Source of the DNA: Actinomycetes bacterium | Lineage (GTDB): Bacteria > Actinomycetota > Acidimicrobiia > Acidimicrobiales > RAAP-2 | NCBI GenBank assembly: GCA_021791615.1 | Contig: JAJYWG010000123.1 | Coordinates: 1-10,657, forward strand | Length of the DNA stretch: 10,657 nt | Direction of reading: 5' to 3' | In this document: positions 1 to 7,372 of the stretch, one piece after another | How positions within the stretch are numbered: position 1 is the first letter of the stretch | How the letters are laid out: every line of letters starts with the position of its first letter | Program-made: the position numbers and the translations under genes | Notes under the pieces: model-generated | Seen by the model: the letters and a program-made list of their open reading frames with translations, nothing else | Databases searched by the model: none | Told to the model about the DNA's origin: nothing

Positions 1-430
1 CCACCAAGGCGAGAAGGAGCTTCGAAGCGATCAGCACTCCCCACAGGAGGACCGTGACTCCCCGGTAGCGCTGCCAGAGAACGCCCTCCCTGGGGAAAAG
101 CTCAACGGTCGCCCCCCGAACAGCACCCAACACGACCGAGACCACTGCGCCCGCCACCAAGACAGCGACGTCGGCCGGCCCGAGGTGAGGAGCCGTAGGC
201 GCGGTGAGGTCAACGACGCCGAGCACGCTGAACACGAGCGGCAGAGCCAGGAGCCTCTTGGCTTGCAGCGCCTCGCCCCGCATCCGCCGCCAGAGCACGT
301 GGCTGAAGCCAATGACGACCAGCACGACGACAAGCGGAGTCGGCAGGGCGCCACCGATCGAGCTCGCCGTTTTCAGGCCGTCTGGAGTGGACGTACGGGC
401 TGGTGATGGCGGACTGCTAGTCCCCGCCAT
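1..430 (-). CDS. Partial multi-pass membrane protein, DUF1453/CcdC-like (3' end outside window)
   Basis: The reading frame starts at the ATG at 428-430 and stays open to the left edge (143 codons visible, no stop), so the C-terminus is missing. The product has a Ser/Pro/Thr-rich N-terminal tail (residues 1-28) and four hydrophobic segments at about 29-46, 59-74, 87-104 and 125-143. Between them is a basic loop (WRRMRGEALQAKRL), and a LGAVRGATVELF...GVLWQRY stretch precedes the last helix. That pattern resembles small actinobacterial DUF1453/CcdC-type integral membrane proteins; this is recalled family resemblance, not a search result. The gene overlaps the upstream membrane gene by 58 bp in another frame, so the two are probably co-transcribed. 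No Shine-Dalgarno is obvious before the ATG, so a start further inside, or translation coupled to the upstream gene, is possible. Function unknown. Confidence 0.6.
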   Translation of the reverse strand, partial: MAGTSSPPSPARTSTPDGLKTASSIGGALPTPLVVVLVVIGFSHVLWRRMRGEALQAKRLLALPLVFSVLGVVDLTAPTAPHLGPADVAVLVAGAVVSVVLGAVRGATVELFPREGVLWQRYRGVTVLLWGVLIASKLLLALV

Positions 431-906
431 CCGAGCAGCGCGCTTCGGGACAAGGCCATGGCGAGGGCCATGAAGATGAGCGCGTCGGTCAGCCCTGCGA
501 TGCTTAGCTGGTGGGCGACCAAGAACTGGCCGAGCGGGCGGGAGAACAGGTGGTACGAGCCGTAGATAAACGCCAGTCGGGCGCCGAAGACCACGACCCA
601 GAACAGGGCGTAGCCGAGCCCGGTGCGGCTAACGGGCCGACCCCTCGTGCCCTTGGCGGGGTCGAAGTGGACCGAGATGAAGAGGTGGCACGCCAAGCCC
701 CCTATCACCCCTATAGCGACACCGGTGCCCTGGAGGGCAAGGTTGTTGCCGGACGTCGGCACCACGGCAAGGTACAGCGGGACGATAGCGACGGCGGGCA
801 CCAACGGACGGAGCACCCGAAACCAGCTGATCTTGCGGTAACCGAGGTCGGCCTCCAGCACCGCTCCGAGAACAACCAGGGTGATCACCCAAACACTTGT
901 GGGCAT
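373..906 (-). CDS. Small five-helix integral membrane protein, unknown function (DUF1453-like?)
   Basis: Encodes 177 aa. The open frame extends further upstream, but the ATG at 904-906 is chosen because AGGAGG (complement of 911-916) lies 4 nt before it and the upstream residues look non-coding. Hydrophobic segments at about 4-18, 33-48, 57-78, 96-117 and 134-154 predict five membrane helices. A basic cytoplasmic-type turn (GYRKISWFRVLRP, 22-34) follows helix 1, and a charged loop (HFDPAKGTRGRPVSRTG, 80-96) lies between helices 3 and 4. The RKISWFRVLRPL segment is typical of small actinobacterial membrane proteins in the DUF1453 neighbourhood; I am not certain of the family. It overlaps the next membrane gene by 58 bp, suggesting a two-gene unit that may form a hetero-oligomer (inference). 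The IS21 element sits 140 bp upstream and may have changed its promoter context. Confidence 0.65.
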   Translation of the reverse strand: MPTSVWVITLVVLGAVLEADLGYRKISWFRVLRPLVPAVAIVPLYLAVVPTSGNNLALQGTGVAIGVIGGLACHLFISVHFDPAKGTRGRPVSRTGLGYALFWVVVFGARLAFIYGSYHLFSRPLGQFLVAHQLSIAGLTDALIFMALAMALSRSALLGWRGLAVRHHQPVRPLQTA

Positions 907-997
907 GACGCCTCCTGACATAGTGGACGAGATGCTTCCATCGTCTGCTCGAGAGGCCCCCGGCACATCGGAGCACGGGTGGATCATCGGGTGGACC

Positions 998-1030
998 GGG
1001 GGTGGAGAACGAGCCTCGGCCTCCACCCCC
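998..1030. repeat. Inverted repeat, 10-bp arms GGGGGTGGAG/CTCCACCCCC
   Basis: The arms at 998-1007 and 1021-1030 are perfectly complementary with a 13-nt loop. It lies 91-124 bp upstream of the membrane gene start and 10 bp left of the IS target site. No T-tract follows on either strand, so it is not a classical intrinsic terminator. It could be an operator, an RNA hairpin or a leftover structural feature. Confidence 0.6.
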
Positions 1031-1039
1031 CTCAGCTCC

Positions 1040-1045
1040 CAGTCA
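1040..1045. repeat. Left target-site duplication of the IS21 element (CAGTCA)
   Basis: CAGTCA directly abuts the left end of the element and matches CAGTCG at the right end in 5 of 6 positions. IS21-family elements usually duplicate 4-8 bp, so the length fits. The mismatch may be a later mutation, or the duplication may be 5 bp with an end one base further out. Confidence 0.6.
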
Positions 1046-1140
1046 TGTGGACGGCCATGACAATCTCCCAGTAGGCGGCCACGAAAGTCCTCGCTGACGG
1101 CCACGAGAAGTCCTCGCTGGCGGCCACGAGATCTCCCGTT
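1046..1140 (+). repeat. IS21 left end: terminal repeat plus CGGCCACGA repeat array
   Basis: Starting from the terminus, ACGGCCATGA (1051-1060) is followed by three copies of CGGCCACGA at 1076-1084, 1098-1106 and 1121-1129, about 22-24 bp apart. The last two intervals share GAAGTCCTCGCTG-like spacers. In IS21-family elements such spaced repeats are binding sites for the transposase; here that role is inferred from position and spacing. The last copy runs into AGATCTCCCG, whose complement recurs near the right end (3938-3944). Confidence 0.75.
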
Positions 1141-1153
1141 CATCGAACCACCG

Positions 1154-1233
1154 CCGGCCGGTGATCCCCGGCCGGTGGGGTCCCTCCTTGGACAATCGGT
1201 GTGTCAGAGCACCTGGTCCAAAGGAGGGACCCC
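1154..1233 (+). promoter_or_regulatory. Two leader hairpins; the second masks the istA ribosome binding site
   Basis: The first hairpin has CCGGCCGG at 1154-1161 and again at 1168-1175, with a 6-nt loop. The second pairs GGGGTCCCTCCTTGGAC (1177-1193) with GTCCAAAGGAGGGACCCC (1216-1233): 17 base pairs with one bulged A, plus a possible inner GGTG/CACC stem (1198-1201/1210-1213). The right arm contains the whole AAGGAGG Shine-Dalgarno (1221-1227) and ends at the base before the istA ATG. A transcript starting left of 1177 would therefore fold its ribosome binding site away. This resembles the fold-back protection of IS10 and other transposase genes against read-through transcription from outside; for this element it is inference. 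Confidence 0.7.
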
Positions 1234-2724
1234 ATGAAGAATGACGAGGAGATCATGAACATCTTGGAGGCTTACGACCTCACCCGATGCCACAGCTCGG
1301 CCGCGGAGCTTGCCGGCTGTGACCGCAAGACCGTCGTCCGGATCATCGACAAGCGCGATGTCGGCACCCTCGGCGTCGCGCCGTCGCTCGATCGCTCGAA
1401 GCTCATCGACGACTTCGCTCCGAAACTAGAAGAGTGGATCGATGCGTCGAAGGGCAAGCTGCGTGCTGACGTGGCCCACGACAAGTTGCGGGCCATGGGC
1501 TACACCGGCTCGGAGCGCACGACTCGACGCGCCGTGGCAGCTGCCCGTCAGGCCTGGCAGAAGGGCCACCGCCGGGTGCACCGGCCCTGGGTCCCAGAAC
1601 CGGGCCTGTTCTTCCAGTTCGACTATGGCGACGGGCCGCTCGTAGCAGGGACCAAGGCTGTGCTCTTTTGCGCATGGCTCGCCTGGAGCCGCTTCCGGGT
1701 GGTGATCCCCATCAGGGACAAGACCCTGCCCACGGTAATAGGCGCCATCGACACGGCGCTCCGGCGCTTCGAGGGTTGCCCCACCTACGGGCTCACCGAC
1801 AACGAGCGGACCGTCACCATCGACCACGTGGCCCGCATCCCCGTGCGCAACCCCGAGATGGTGGCAGCCGCCACCCATTATGGGCTGACGATACTCACGT
1901 GTGTGCCGGCGGATCCCGCCTCGAAGGGCGGCTCGGAATCGACGGTCAAGCTCGCGAAGGCCGATTTGGTGCCGACCGAGGCGAACCTGCTAGCCGCCTA
2001 TGAGAGCTGGGAGTCGCTCGAGGCTGCCTGCGAGGCCTTCTGCGAGGAGGTAAACGGCCGGGTCCACCGCGTGACGAGGCGGGTGCCAGCAGAGATGCTT
2101 ACAGAGGAGCGTCCCCGCTTACACGCCCTGCCTGCCCACCCTTATGTCAGTGCGTTCGGGGTGGCGAGGGTGGTTGGCATCGAGAGCCCCATGGTGCAGT
2201 TCGACTGGTGCTTGTACTCCGCGCCCTTCGGGCTTGCCGGCGAGGCGGTGTGGGTCCGGATGGAGGGCACGAAGGTGGTGATCACCCACGTCGGGCCGAC
2301 CGGGCCGAGGGAGGTGGCCCGTCACGAGCTCACGACGCCCGGGAACCCGAGGATCGACCCGGCCCACTTCCCGCCGGCACCAGAGACGCCCCTCAATCGC
2401 ACGCCCGTCGCCAAGAACCCTGCCGAGGCGGAGTTCCTCGCCATCGGCACTGGGGCTGCGCTGTGGCTGACCGAGGCAGGCGCCACGGGGGTGACGAGGA
2501 TACGGGCCAAGATGGCCGAGGCCGTGACGCTCGCGAAGCTCATCGGAGCCGTCCCGGTCGACCTCGCTCTGAACGAAGCGGCGCTTTGCGGGCGCTTCGG
2601 CGAGGGCGACGTAGAGGCCATCGTCTCGCACCAAGCAAGCGCCCGGCCCGGGCCGGCGAGACAGGCGGGCGAGGCCCACAGCCTCCAGCCCGGCACCGCC
2701 TCGTGGGAAAGCTTCGGCCGATGA
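1234..2724 (+). CDS. istA: IS21-family transposase IstA (DDE integrase fold)
   Basis: Encodes 496 aa. The ATG at 1234 is chosen because AAGGAGG (1221-1227) lies 6 nt upstream. A helix-turn-helix occupies about residues 16-42 (LTRCHSSAAELAGCDRKTVV), expected to bind the terminal repeats. The catalytic core shows the DDE triad: D130 in QFDYGDG, D189 in LTDNERTV and E235 in ASKGGSES, with a D-E spacing of 45 and the SKGGSES motif matching IS21-type integrases. The C-terminal third holds the beta-rich domain common to IstA. The protein carries out DNA cleavage and strand transfer at the element ends, working with IstB, which selects targets and activates it (known for the family). Its stop overlaps the next start as ATGA (2721-2724), indicating coupled translation. 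The frame is intact. Expression is probably limited by the hairpin over its ribosome binding site. Confidence 0.93.
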   Translation: MKNDEEIMNILEAYDLTRCHSSAAELAGCDRKTVVRIIDKRDVGTLGVAPSLDRSKLIDDFAPKLEEWIDASKGKLRADVAHDKLRAMGYTGSERTTRRAVAAARQAWQKGHRRVHRPWVPEPGLFFQFDYGDGPLVAGTKAVLFCAWLAWSRFRVVIPIRDKTLPTVIGAIDTALRRFEGCPTYGLTDNERTVTIDHVARIPVRNPEMVAAATHYGLTILTCVPADPASKGGSESTVKLAKADLVPTEANLLAAYESWESLEAACEAFCEEVNGRVHRVTRRVPAEMLTEERPRLHALPAHPYVSAFGVARVVGIESPMVQFDWCLYSAPFGLAGEAVWVRMEGTKVVITHVGPTGPREVARHELTTPGNPRIDPAHFPPAPETPLNRTPVAKNPAEAEFLAIGTGAALWLTEAGATGVTRIRAKMAEAVTLAKLIGAVPVDLALNEAALCGRFGEGDVEAIVSHQASARPGPARQAGEAHSLQPGTASWESFGR

Positions 2725-3101
2725 ACGCCCCGAAGGAGCTCTACCTCCCCATCGAGCTCGGCGAGCTCGCCGAGGCGCAGTGCACGTGCGCCTACCTCGC
2801 CGACTGGCTCGCCGGAGACCCGCTCGCCACCTACGCGAGCGTGGCCTCTCACGGGCAGCGCACCCACGACGTCCTCGTCTCGTCGCTTAGGCGGGTCTCT
2901 AGCGTCATGGTCGAGGCGGCCGGCTACCGGCCGCTTTGCCAGCAGCCGGCGGTGACGGTCCCGACCTCAGACGTACTCGAGGTCATGGGCCTGCTCAGTC
3001 GCCTCGCCACCTCGGGCCGGCCCGGCATCTGGGAGCTCCAGGCACTCGAGGACGACTGCAGGCGGCTGGTCGAGCGGCTCTGTGCGGTGGTGACGTCATG
3101 A
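2721..3101 (+). CDS. 126-aa protein of unknown function between istA and istB
   Basis: The frame begins at an ATG overlapping the istA stop (ATGA, 2721-2724) and ends in an ATGA overlap with istB (3098-3101), the arrangement of a real coupled gene rather than a shadow frame. The product is mostly predicted helical: an acidic N-terminal stretch (LPIELGELAEAQCTCAYLAD, 9-28), a polar middle, and a C-terminal helix (about 104-123) with heptad-like Leu/Trp spacing. There is no HTH, nuclease, ATPase, signal peptide or membrane segment. Cysteines at 21, 23, 73, 113 and 121 do not form a recognisable zinc motif. Canonical IS21 elements carry only istA and istB, so this is an accessory gene. Co-translation suggests it interacts with IstA or IstB, perhaps as an adaptor or inhibitor, but nothing in the sequence shows which. 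Confidence 0.78.
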   Translation: MNAPKELYLPIELGELAEAQCTCAYLADWLAGDPLATYASVASHGQRTHDVLVSSLRRVSSVMVEAAGYRPLCQQPAVTVPTSDVLEVMGLLSRLATSGRPGIWELQALEDDCRRLVERLCAVVTS

Positions 3102-3925
3102 GGACGCCCGAGGCCCCAGCACTGGACGCGGCCCTAGAGGCCATGCTGCGCCGCCTGCGCCTGGGCCACATCCGCCGGGCAGCCCCCGAGGTGCTCGCCA
3201 CCGCCCGGGCCCAGCGCTGGGAGCCTGCCGAGGTCCTGCGTGCTCTCCTCGCCGAGGAGTCAGCCGGGCGGGACCGCTCCGGGCTCGCAGCGAGGCGCGC
3301 CAAGGCAGGATTTCCGACGGGACGCACCTTCGAGACCTGGGACGAGGCCGCGTCCTCGATCCCGGTGCCTACCCAGGCAGCGCTGCGCACCCTCGAGTGG
3401 GTCCGTCGCCGGGAGAACCTCGTGGTGTGTGGACCGTCTGGGACCGGCAAGACGATGCTGCTCGAGGCTCTCGGCCAGCTCGCCGTCGAGTCCGGCCTCA
3501 GGGTCTCGTGGTTCAGCCTGGAGGGCCTCGGCGTGCTCGTGCGGGCACACCGGGCTGACGACTCGGTCACACGGGCAATCGCCAAGGTGCTGCGTGCCGA
3601 CTTGGTGATGATTGATGACGTGGGGCTCTTAGCCGTCAGCCCCGACGCGGCGGAGGGTCTCTACCGCCTCGTCGACGCTGCCTACGAGCGCAGGAGCCTC
3701 GCCGTCTCCTCGAACCTGCACCCGTCGGGCTTAGACGAGCTGATGCCCAAGACTTTGGCGACCGCAACAGTGGACCGTTTGCTCCACCACGCCCACCTCT
3801 GCGTGACGAGCGGGGAGTCGGTGCGGCTCGCCCAAGCGACCGCCGGACTCGGCGTCGTCCCGCTTACTGAGGACGACTCGTCCGCGCCGCCTCGGGGAAG
3901 GAGGTCGCCAACGACACGGTCATAA
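3098..3925 (+). CDS. istB: IS21-family helper ATPase IstB (AAA+)
   Basis: Encodes 275 aa. The ATG at 3098 overlaps the stop of the middle gene. The N-terminal helical IstB region (about 12-60) is followed by an AAA+ domain with Walker A GPSGTGKT (112-119), Walker B LVMIDD (169-174), a sensor-1-like SSN (204-206) and an arginine-finger candidate R227 in VDRLLHHA. In the IS21 family IstB forms ATP-dependent oligomers on DNA, bends the target, directs insertion away from existing copies and stimulates IstA (established for IS21). The fold is related to DnaC-type helicase loaders, but position beside istA inside the element settles the assignment. The last 20 residues or so are polar and basic (SSAPPRGRRSPTTRS) and look like a disordered tail. 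The frame is complete. Confidence 0.93.
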   Translation: MRTPEAPALDAALEAMLRRLRLGHIRRAAPEVLATARAQRWEPAEVLRALLAEESAGRDRSGLAARRAKAGFPTGRTFETWDEAASSIPVPTQAALRTLEWVRRRENLVVCGPSGTGKTMLLEALGQLAVESGLRVSWFSLEGLGVLVRAHRADDSVTRAIAKVLRADLVMIDDVGLLAVSPDAAEGLYRLVDAAYERRSLAVSSNLHPSGLDELMPKTLATATVDRLLHHAHLCVTSGESVRLAQATAGLGVVPLTEDDSSAPPRGRRSPTTRS

Positions 3926-3943
3926 GAGACGTCCCGGGGAGAT

Positions 3944-4029
3944 CTGGTGGCCACCAGCCGGGTATTCTGGTGGCCACCAGCCGGGAGCTCTCGTGACCGC
4001 CTACGGGGAATTCTCGATGGCCGCTGACA
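3944..4029 (+). repeat. IS21 right end: two perfect palindromes plus terminal repeats
   Basis: CTGGTGGCCACCAGCCGGG occurs twice (3944-3962, 3967-3985), 23 bp apart; its first 14 bases form a perfect palindrome (3944-3957, 3967-3980). Further out are TCGTGACCGCC (3991-4001) and ATGGCCGC (4017-4024), the counterparts of the left-end repeats, ending in TGACA at 4029. The spacing of about 22-25 bp matches the left end. These are the expected transposase binding sites (inference from family). The palindromic form is unlike the left-end repeats, which are not symmetric. Confidence 0.75.
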
Positions 4030-4035
4030 CAGTCG
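4030..4035. repeat. Right target-site duplication of the IS21 element (CAGTCG)
   Basis: This is the right-hand counterpart of CAGTCA at 1040-1045; the first five bases are identical. It starts the 61-bp stretch between the element and the transporter stop codon, in which I see nothing else. Confidence 0.6.
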
Positions 4036-4090
4036 TGCACATCGACACCCCGAGCGCTGGGCCTGCTACGAAGATCCGCACTGATCGGTG

Positions 4091-5602
4091 CTACGTGCCC
4101 GGCGGCGGCCGGCGGCGCCCCGGCACCACGCCGGTGTGGTCCGGCATACCTCGCCAGCTGCTCGGAGAAGGATCCGCCGGCATGGTCGACATGGCCCGAT
4201 GGGCCCGCTCGACGAAGAGCACCGTGAGGATCGCCCCGAGGACGAACACCCCGCCTGCGATCGCCATCGCGGTGCGCAGGCCGACGACGAAGGTTCCCCG
4301 GGAGGCGACCAGGGTCCCGAGGAGGGCGACGCCGATCACGCCGCCGACCTGACGAGCAGCATTGAGCGTCCCTGAGGCGAGCCCTCCCCGCTCCGGTGGT
4401 GCTGCCTCCATGACTGCCGTCGTGGCCGCCGGCATCACGAGCGACATGCCGAGCCCGGCGGCCATGAACGGCACGACGAGCTCCCAGTAGTAGCTGTGGG
4501 CTCCAAAGAGGGCAAGGCACGCCAGGCCCGCGCCGCCCACGACGAGACCGACAAGCATGGGAAGCCTTGGCCCGAAGAGGGCCGTGATCCTCCCCGAGGC
4601 AGCCGAGCCGACGACCGCCATGGCCAGCTCGGGGGTGAGCGCCACCCCGGCGCGAAGCGGGGTGAAGCCCCGGATCTGCTGGAGGTAGAGGCTCATGACG
4701 AACAGCTCGCCGTAGAAGCCGAGGTTGATGAGCAGCCCCACGGCCGTGGCCGAGGAGAACGTGGGCGAGCAGAACAGCCCCATCGCCAGCATGGGACTGC
4801 TCACCCGGTGCTCGATGGCGATGAACGCGGCTCCCGCCACGGCGAACACGGCCAAGCCGGTCGCCACCACCGCAGACGCCCAGCCCGATGCACCAGCCTC
4901 GATGAGCGCGACGGTGAGCCCACCCAGAGATGCGACACAGGCGAGCTGCCCGGCGATGTCGGTGCCATGGGGCCTGCGTGGTGGGGAGGGCAGGAACCGG
5001 GCTGCAAGAGCCAGACCGCCGACACCGATGGGCACGTTCACGAAGAACACCGAGCGCCACCCGAGACCCGACACGAGCGCCCCGCCCACCACCGGGCCGG
5101 CACCAGCAGCGATGCCGGCCACCGCACCCCAGATCCCAAAGGCCCGACGCCTGGTCGCCTGGTCGGGGTAGGCAGCCTGCAGCAGCGAGAGGGACGACGG
5201 CACCGCGAGAGCTGCACCGAGGCCCTGGGCGCAGCGCGAAGCGATGAGCAGGCCGGTCATGGGGGCGAGCCCGCAGGCGAGCGACGAGATCGCGAAGAGG
5301 GCCATCCCGAGCTGGAACACGGGTCTCGCGCCCCGGCGGTCCCCGAGCGCGCCGGCCGAGAGCAGCAGCGCGCCGAAGACGAGGCTGTAGGCGTCGACGA
5401 TCCACTGCAACTGACTCGTCGAGGTGTGCAGGCTCCTCGAGAGCGCGGGGAGCGCGACGTTCACGACCATGGTGTCGAGGATCACCATGAAGTACCCGAC
5501 GCAGATCGCCACGAGCGGCCAGGGGGAAGGCCGCCTCCGGAGCCCGCCGCCGGCGCCGTCGATCGTGCTCTCAGGCTCCGATGTCTCCACCCGGCCAGTC
5601 AA
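4091..5602 (-). CDS. MFS transporter, DHA2 (EmrB/QacA-type) drug:H+ antiporter family
   Basis: Encodes up to 503 aa, the usual size of 14-helix MFS exporters. Visible motifs are LDTMVVNVALP in helix 1 (42-52, motif D1), GALGDRRGARP in the first cytoplasmic loop (84-94, motif A), a helix-4 Arg in ASRCAQGLGA (R123, motif B), and GAGPVVGGAL in helix 5 (167-176, antiporter motif C), followed by GWRSVFFVNVPIG (181-193). Hydrophobic helices continue to about residue 465; a basic Pro-rich tail ends the protein. The role is proton-driven export of a small hydrophobic compound, substrate unknown. No good ATG precedes helix 1; TTG at 5602 gives the longest frame and GTG at 5590 is the alternative, neither with a clear ribosome binding site, so a leaderless start is possible. 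It is divergent from an ArsR-type regulator, the probable repressor of this gene. Confidence 0.9.
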   Translation of the reverse strand: MTGRVETSEPESTIDGAGGGLRRRPSPWPLVAICVGYFMVILDTMVVNVALPALSRSLHTSTSQLQWIVDAYSLVFGALLLSAGALGDRRGARPVFQLGMALFAISSLACGLAPMTGLLIASRCAQGLGAALAVPSSLSLLQAAYPDQATRRRAFGIWGAVAGIAAGAGPVVGGALVSGLGWRSVFFVNVPIGVGGLALAARFLPSPPRRPHGTDIAGQLACVASLGGLTVALIEAGASGWASAVVATGLAVFAVAGAAFIAIEHRVSSPMLAMGLFCSPTFSSATAVGLLINLGFYGELFVMSLYLQQIRGFTPLRAGVALTPELAMAVVGSAASGRITALFGPRLPMLVGLVVGGAGLACLALFGAHSYYWELVVPFMAAGLGMSLVMPAATTAVMEAAPPERGGLASGTLNAARQVGGVIGVALLGTLVASRGTFVVGLRTAMAIAGGVFVLGAILTVLFVERAHRAMSTMPADPSPSSWRGMPDHTGVVPGRRRPPPGT

Positions 5603-5655
5603 GTCGCGGGATGCTTCGCTTCATCCCGAAGTGTGTATGCACTAGCGTCGCCGGC
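5603..5655. promoter_or_regulatory. Divergent promoter region with operator candidate (5630-5643)
   Basis: Only 53 bp separate the two divergent starts, so both promoters must lie here or run into the coding ends. AGTGTGTATGCACT (5630-5643) is a partial palindrome: the AGTG/CACT arms and the TA centre are symmetric (10 of 14 positions). Its spacing just before the regulator start fits autoregulation and repression of the transporter. Reliable -35/-10 boxes cannot be assigned. Confidence 0.45.
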
Positions 5656-6408
5656 ATGCTCGGAGACGCTGTGGTGGCAGGGGACGCGGATATCGCCCCG
5701 GTTGCCGCGTTGATGGGCGAGCCGGCCCGGGCCGCGGTGCTGATGGCCCTCATCGACGGCCGGGTGCTCGCCGCGAGCACGCTCGCGGCTGAGGCCGGGG
5801 TCGCTGCCTCCACTGCCTCCGCGCACCTGGCGCGCCTGGTCGACGGCGGCCTGGTGAGCGTCGAGGCCTCAGGTCGCAACCGCTACTTCCGCATCACCTC
5901 TCCCGAGGTCGCAGACGCGCTCGAGGCCCTCGCCTGCCTCGCCCCGTGCCGCCCGGTCCGCTCGCTTCGCCAGGGAACCCATGCCGAGGCGATCCGGCGA
6001 GCGCGGACCTGCTACGACCACCTGGCCGGCCGTCTCGGTGTCGCCCTGTGCGACGCGCTTCTCGCCGGGGAGGTGATCCGGGTCGAGGAGGATCCCCGAG
6101 GCCGGCCCGATCCGGTCCTCGGAGCGGGACGGTCCCGGCGCTACGTGCTCACCAAGGCCGGCAGGTCACGGCTCGTCGAGCTCGGCGTGGACGTGGAGAC
6201 AACTGGACGCCGGCCGCTCACTCGCTACTGCCTCGACTGGAGCGAGCAGCGCCCGCATCTCGCCGGAGCACTCGGGGCAAGCCTGCTGCGCCACTTCGTC
6301 GATCTCGCCTGGGTGACGCGAGGCGAGCGCCGGGTCGTGCAGGTGACCGCCGCGGGGCGAGCCGGCCTGGCACGCGAGCTCGGGGTCGTCCCCGACGCCT
6401 GGACCTGA
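5656..6408 (+). CDS. ArsR-type winged-helix transcriptional regulator with C-terminal extension
   Basis: Encodes 250 aa from the ATG at 5656. The open frame continues upstream to 5581, but those residues overlap the divergent transporter start and look non-coding. The winged HTH covers about residues 14-92: LMGEPARAAVLMALIDGR, then recognition region LAAEAGVAASTASAHLARL (43-61) and wing SVEASGRNRYFRI. There is no CxC or other metal site, so it probably senses an organic ligand. At 250 aa it is more than twice the length of classical ArsR/SmtB proteins. The extension (107-250) appears internally duplicated: HLAGRLGVAL (122-131) and HLAGALGASL (201-210), each followed by a TxAGRxxL...ELGV-like motif (166-178 and 231-244). 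It is most likely the repressor of the divergent MFS gene (inference from arrangement). Confidence 0.85.
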   Translation: MLGDAVVAGDADIAPVAALMGEPARAAVLMALIDGRVLAASTLAAEAGVAASTASAHLARLVDGGLVSVEASGRNRYFRITSPEVADALEALACLAPCRPVRSLRQGTHAEAIRRARTCYDHLAGRLGVALCDALLAGEVIRVEEDPRGRPDPVLGAGRSRRYVLTKAGRSRLVELGVDVETTGRRPLTRYCLDWSEQRPHLAGALGASLLRHFVDLAWVTRGERRVVQVTAAGRAGLARELGVVPDAWT

Positions 6409-6451
6409 GCCTGCTAGCGGCAGTGCCCACCCGCGCAAAGGGCGCCGAGAG

Positions 6452-7228
6452 TCAGTACCCGGCCAGCAGGGACCGGAGGGTGGCGAGCGCCTCGACACCT
6501 CTTGGCGCGACCAGGCGCCGCGGGTCACCGGGCTGGCGGCCCCAGAGCAGCAGCAGGCGGGCCGCCGGATCCCCGATCACCGCGGGCTCGAGGCGAGCGT
6601 CGCTACGTTCGAGGCGAGGCCCGTCTGCATCGACCACCACGGCCAGGTCGCTCGCGCCGGGAGCCGCGATGACCGCAGCAAAGCCAGCCGACGCCGCGGT
6701 CGCGCCGCGTGCGACGAGCGCTCGTCCGAGCACCGCCACGGCATGGTCGGTGAGCTCGGGCTGTCCGAGCAGGCTCAGACTGGTCTCGTCGTCGCCGAGC
6801 AGGTCGAAGCGGTGAAGGGCGAGCTCGCTGCGGAGGTGGGTGACGAAGCTCCCCACCACCATCTGGCGCCCGGTCCACGACACCACCGCATCAGGCTCTG
6901 CACCGAGCACCGCGTCGAGCGCTGCCGCGACCCGATCGATGGAGCGAGGGAGCTCGGAACGCAGCTCGGCGTCCTCCATCGCCCGGTAGGGAGCCTCCCG
7001 CTCCTCGAAGGATCTCGTCGCGGGCACGGGCCGGCCCTCTCCATAGGCTTCCAAGTTGCAGGAGATCTCGACCGCACCGGCGCCGAGATGGGCCGCCACC
7101 TCGTGGGCTCGCCACTGCGCACACCCGGTCAGCGCGTCGGGTGGCGTGACCTCCAAGGCTTCGAGGAAGGCTGCAGCTTCGACGGCAAAGCCGTCGGAGG
7201 GACGGGCAGCAACAGGTTCAGCGTTCAT
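6452..7228 (-). CDS. Mycothiol-dependent maleylpyruvate isomerase-like (DinB-fold) protein, copy 1
   Basis: Encodes 258 aa. The ATG at 7228 is chosen over an upstream in-frame start (7330) because homology to the paralog begins here and an inverted repeat occupies the leader. The N-terminal DinB/MDMPI four-helix region (about 12-150) contains the histidines expected to bind the divalent metal: H42/H47 in AHEVAAHLG and H131/H139 in THLRSELALHRFD. The C-terminal part (about 170-258, ending in WGRQPGDPRRLVAP) matches the small C-terminal domain common in this family. Members use mycothiol as cofactor or substrate in isomerisation or detoxification; the substrate here is unknown and the fold alone does not prove maleylpyruvate isomerase activity. 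It lies 144 bp downstream of a same-strand paralog and 43 bp from the convergent ArsR-type gene. Confidence 0.75.
   Translation of the reverse strand: MNAEPVAARPSDGFAVEAAAFLEALEVTPPDALTGCAQWRAHEVAAHLGAGAVEISCNLEAYGEGRPVPATRSFEEREAPYRAMEDAELRSELPRSIDRVAAALDAVLGAEPDAVVSWTGRQMVVGSFVTHLRSELALHRFDLLGDDETSLSLLGQPELTDHAVAVLGRALVARGATAASAGFAAVIAAPGASDLAVVVDADGPRLERSDARLEPAVIGDPAARLLLLWGRQPGDPRRLVAPRGVEALATLRSLLAGY
6981..7020. repeat. 40-bp block identical to 7914-7953 (copy in MDMPI-like gene 1)
   Basis: This stretch encodes the TRSFEEREAPYRAM segment and is base-for-base identical, including wobble positions, to the block in the neighbouring paralog, in the same orientation. Sequence on either side diverges quickly. 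It could reflect gene conversion, strong constraint or a recent partial duplication. Confidence 0.85.
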
Positions 7229-7253
7229 GACGAACAGGCTAGGCAGAAGATAG

Positions 7254-7269
7254 TTCGGGGTTCCCCGAA
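7254..7269. promoter_or_regulatory. Inverted repeat TTCGGGG-TT-CCCCGAA, operator candidate
   Basis: Two perfect 7-bp arms separated by 2 bp lie 26-41 bp upstream of the ATG at 7228 on the minus strand, where a promoter spacer would be. TATCTT or TAGCCT (minus strand) directly downstream of it could be the -10 box; the second would give an almost leaderless mRNA. The repeat does not match the actinobacterial LexA box. It suggests that MDMPI-like gene 1 has its own regulated promoter. Confidence 0.5.
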
Positions 7270-7372
7270 TCGTCTCTGCAGCGGCTTCAGGTTGACACCG
7301 AGGGGACCGAGTCGTGACCGCCGCCGCCACGGCCGGGGGGGTCGGCGCTGGCGTCCCAGTGCGCGAAGCGTG

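Larger units (their letters stand above)
907..1045. other. Intergenic region between membrane gene and IS element
   Basis: This is the leader/promoter region of the minus-strand membrane gene up to the IS insertion point. I see the AGGAGG ribosome binding site (911-916, minus strand), a strong inverted repeat (998-1030) and the left target-site copy (1040-1045). I find no convincing -35/-10 pair and no short gene. With the IS left end and the istA leader (1046-1233), the gene-free stretch is 327 bp; the rest of it is described in separate entries. Confidence 0.5.
1046..4029 (+). mobile_element. Complete IS21-family insertion sequence (2,984 bp, three genes)
   Basis: The ends are inverted: reading inward, left 1046-1084 and right 4029-3991 match at about 28 of 39 positions without a gap, including 13 of 14 in GTAGGCGGCCACGA, which begins exactly 25 bp from each end. 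Both ends have the TG...CA termini usual for IS21. The flanks carry CAGTCA/CAGTCG as a target duplication. Inside are istA, an extra 126-aa gene and istB, joined by ATGA overlaps and all intact, so the element could be active. It sits between genes and disrupts none. Similar G+C and codon use to its surroundings suggests an origin in a related actinobacterium. I cannot name the specific element without a database comparison. Confidence 0.9.
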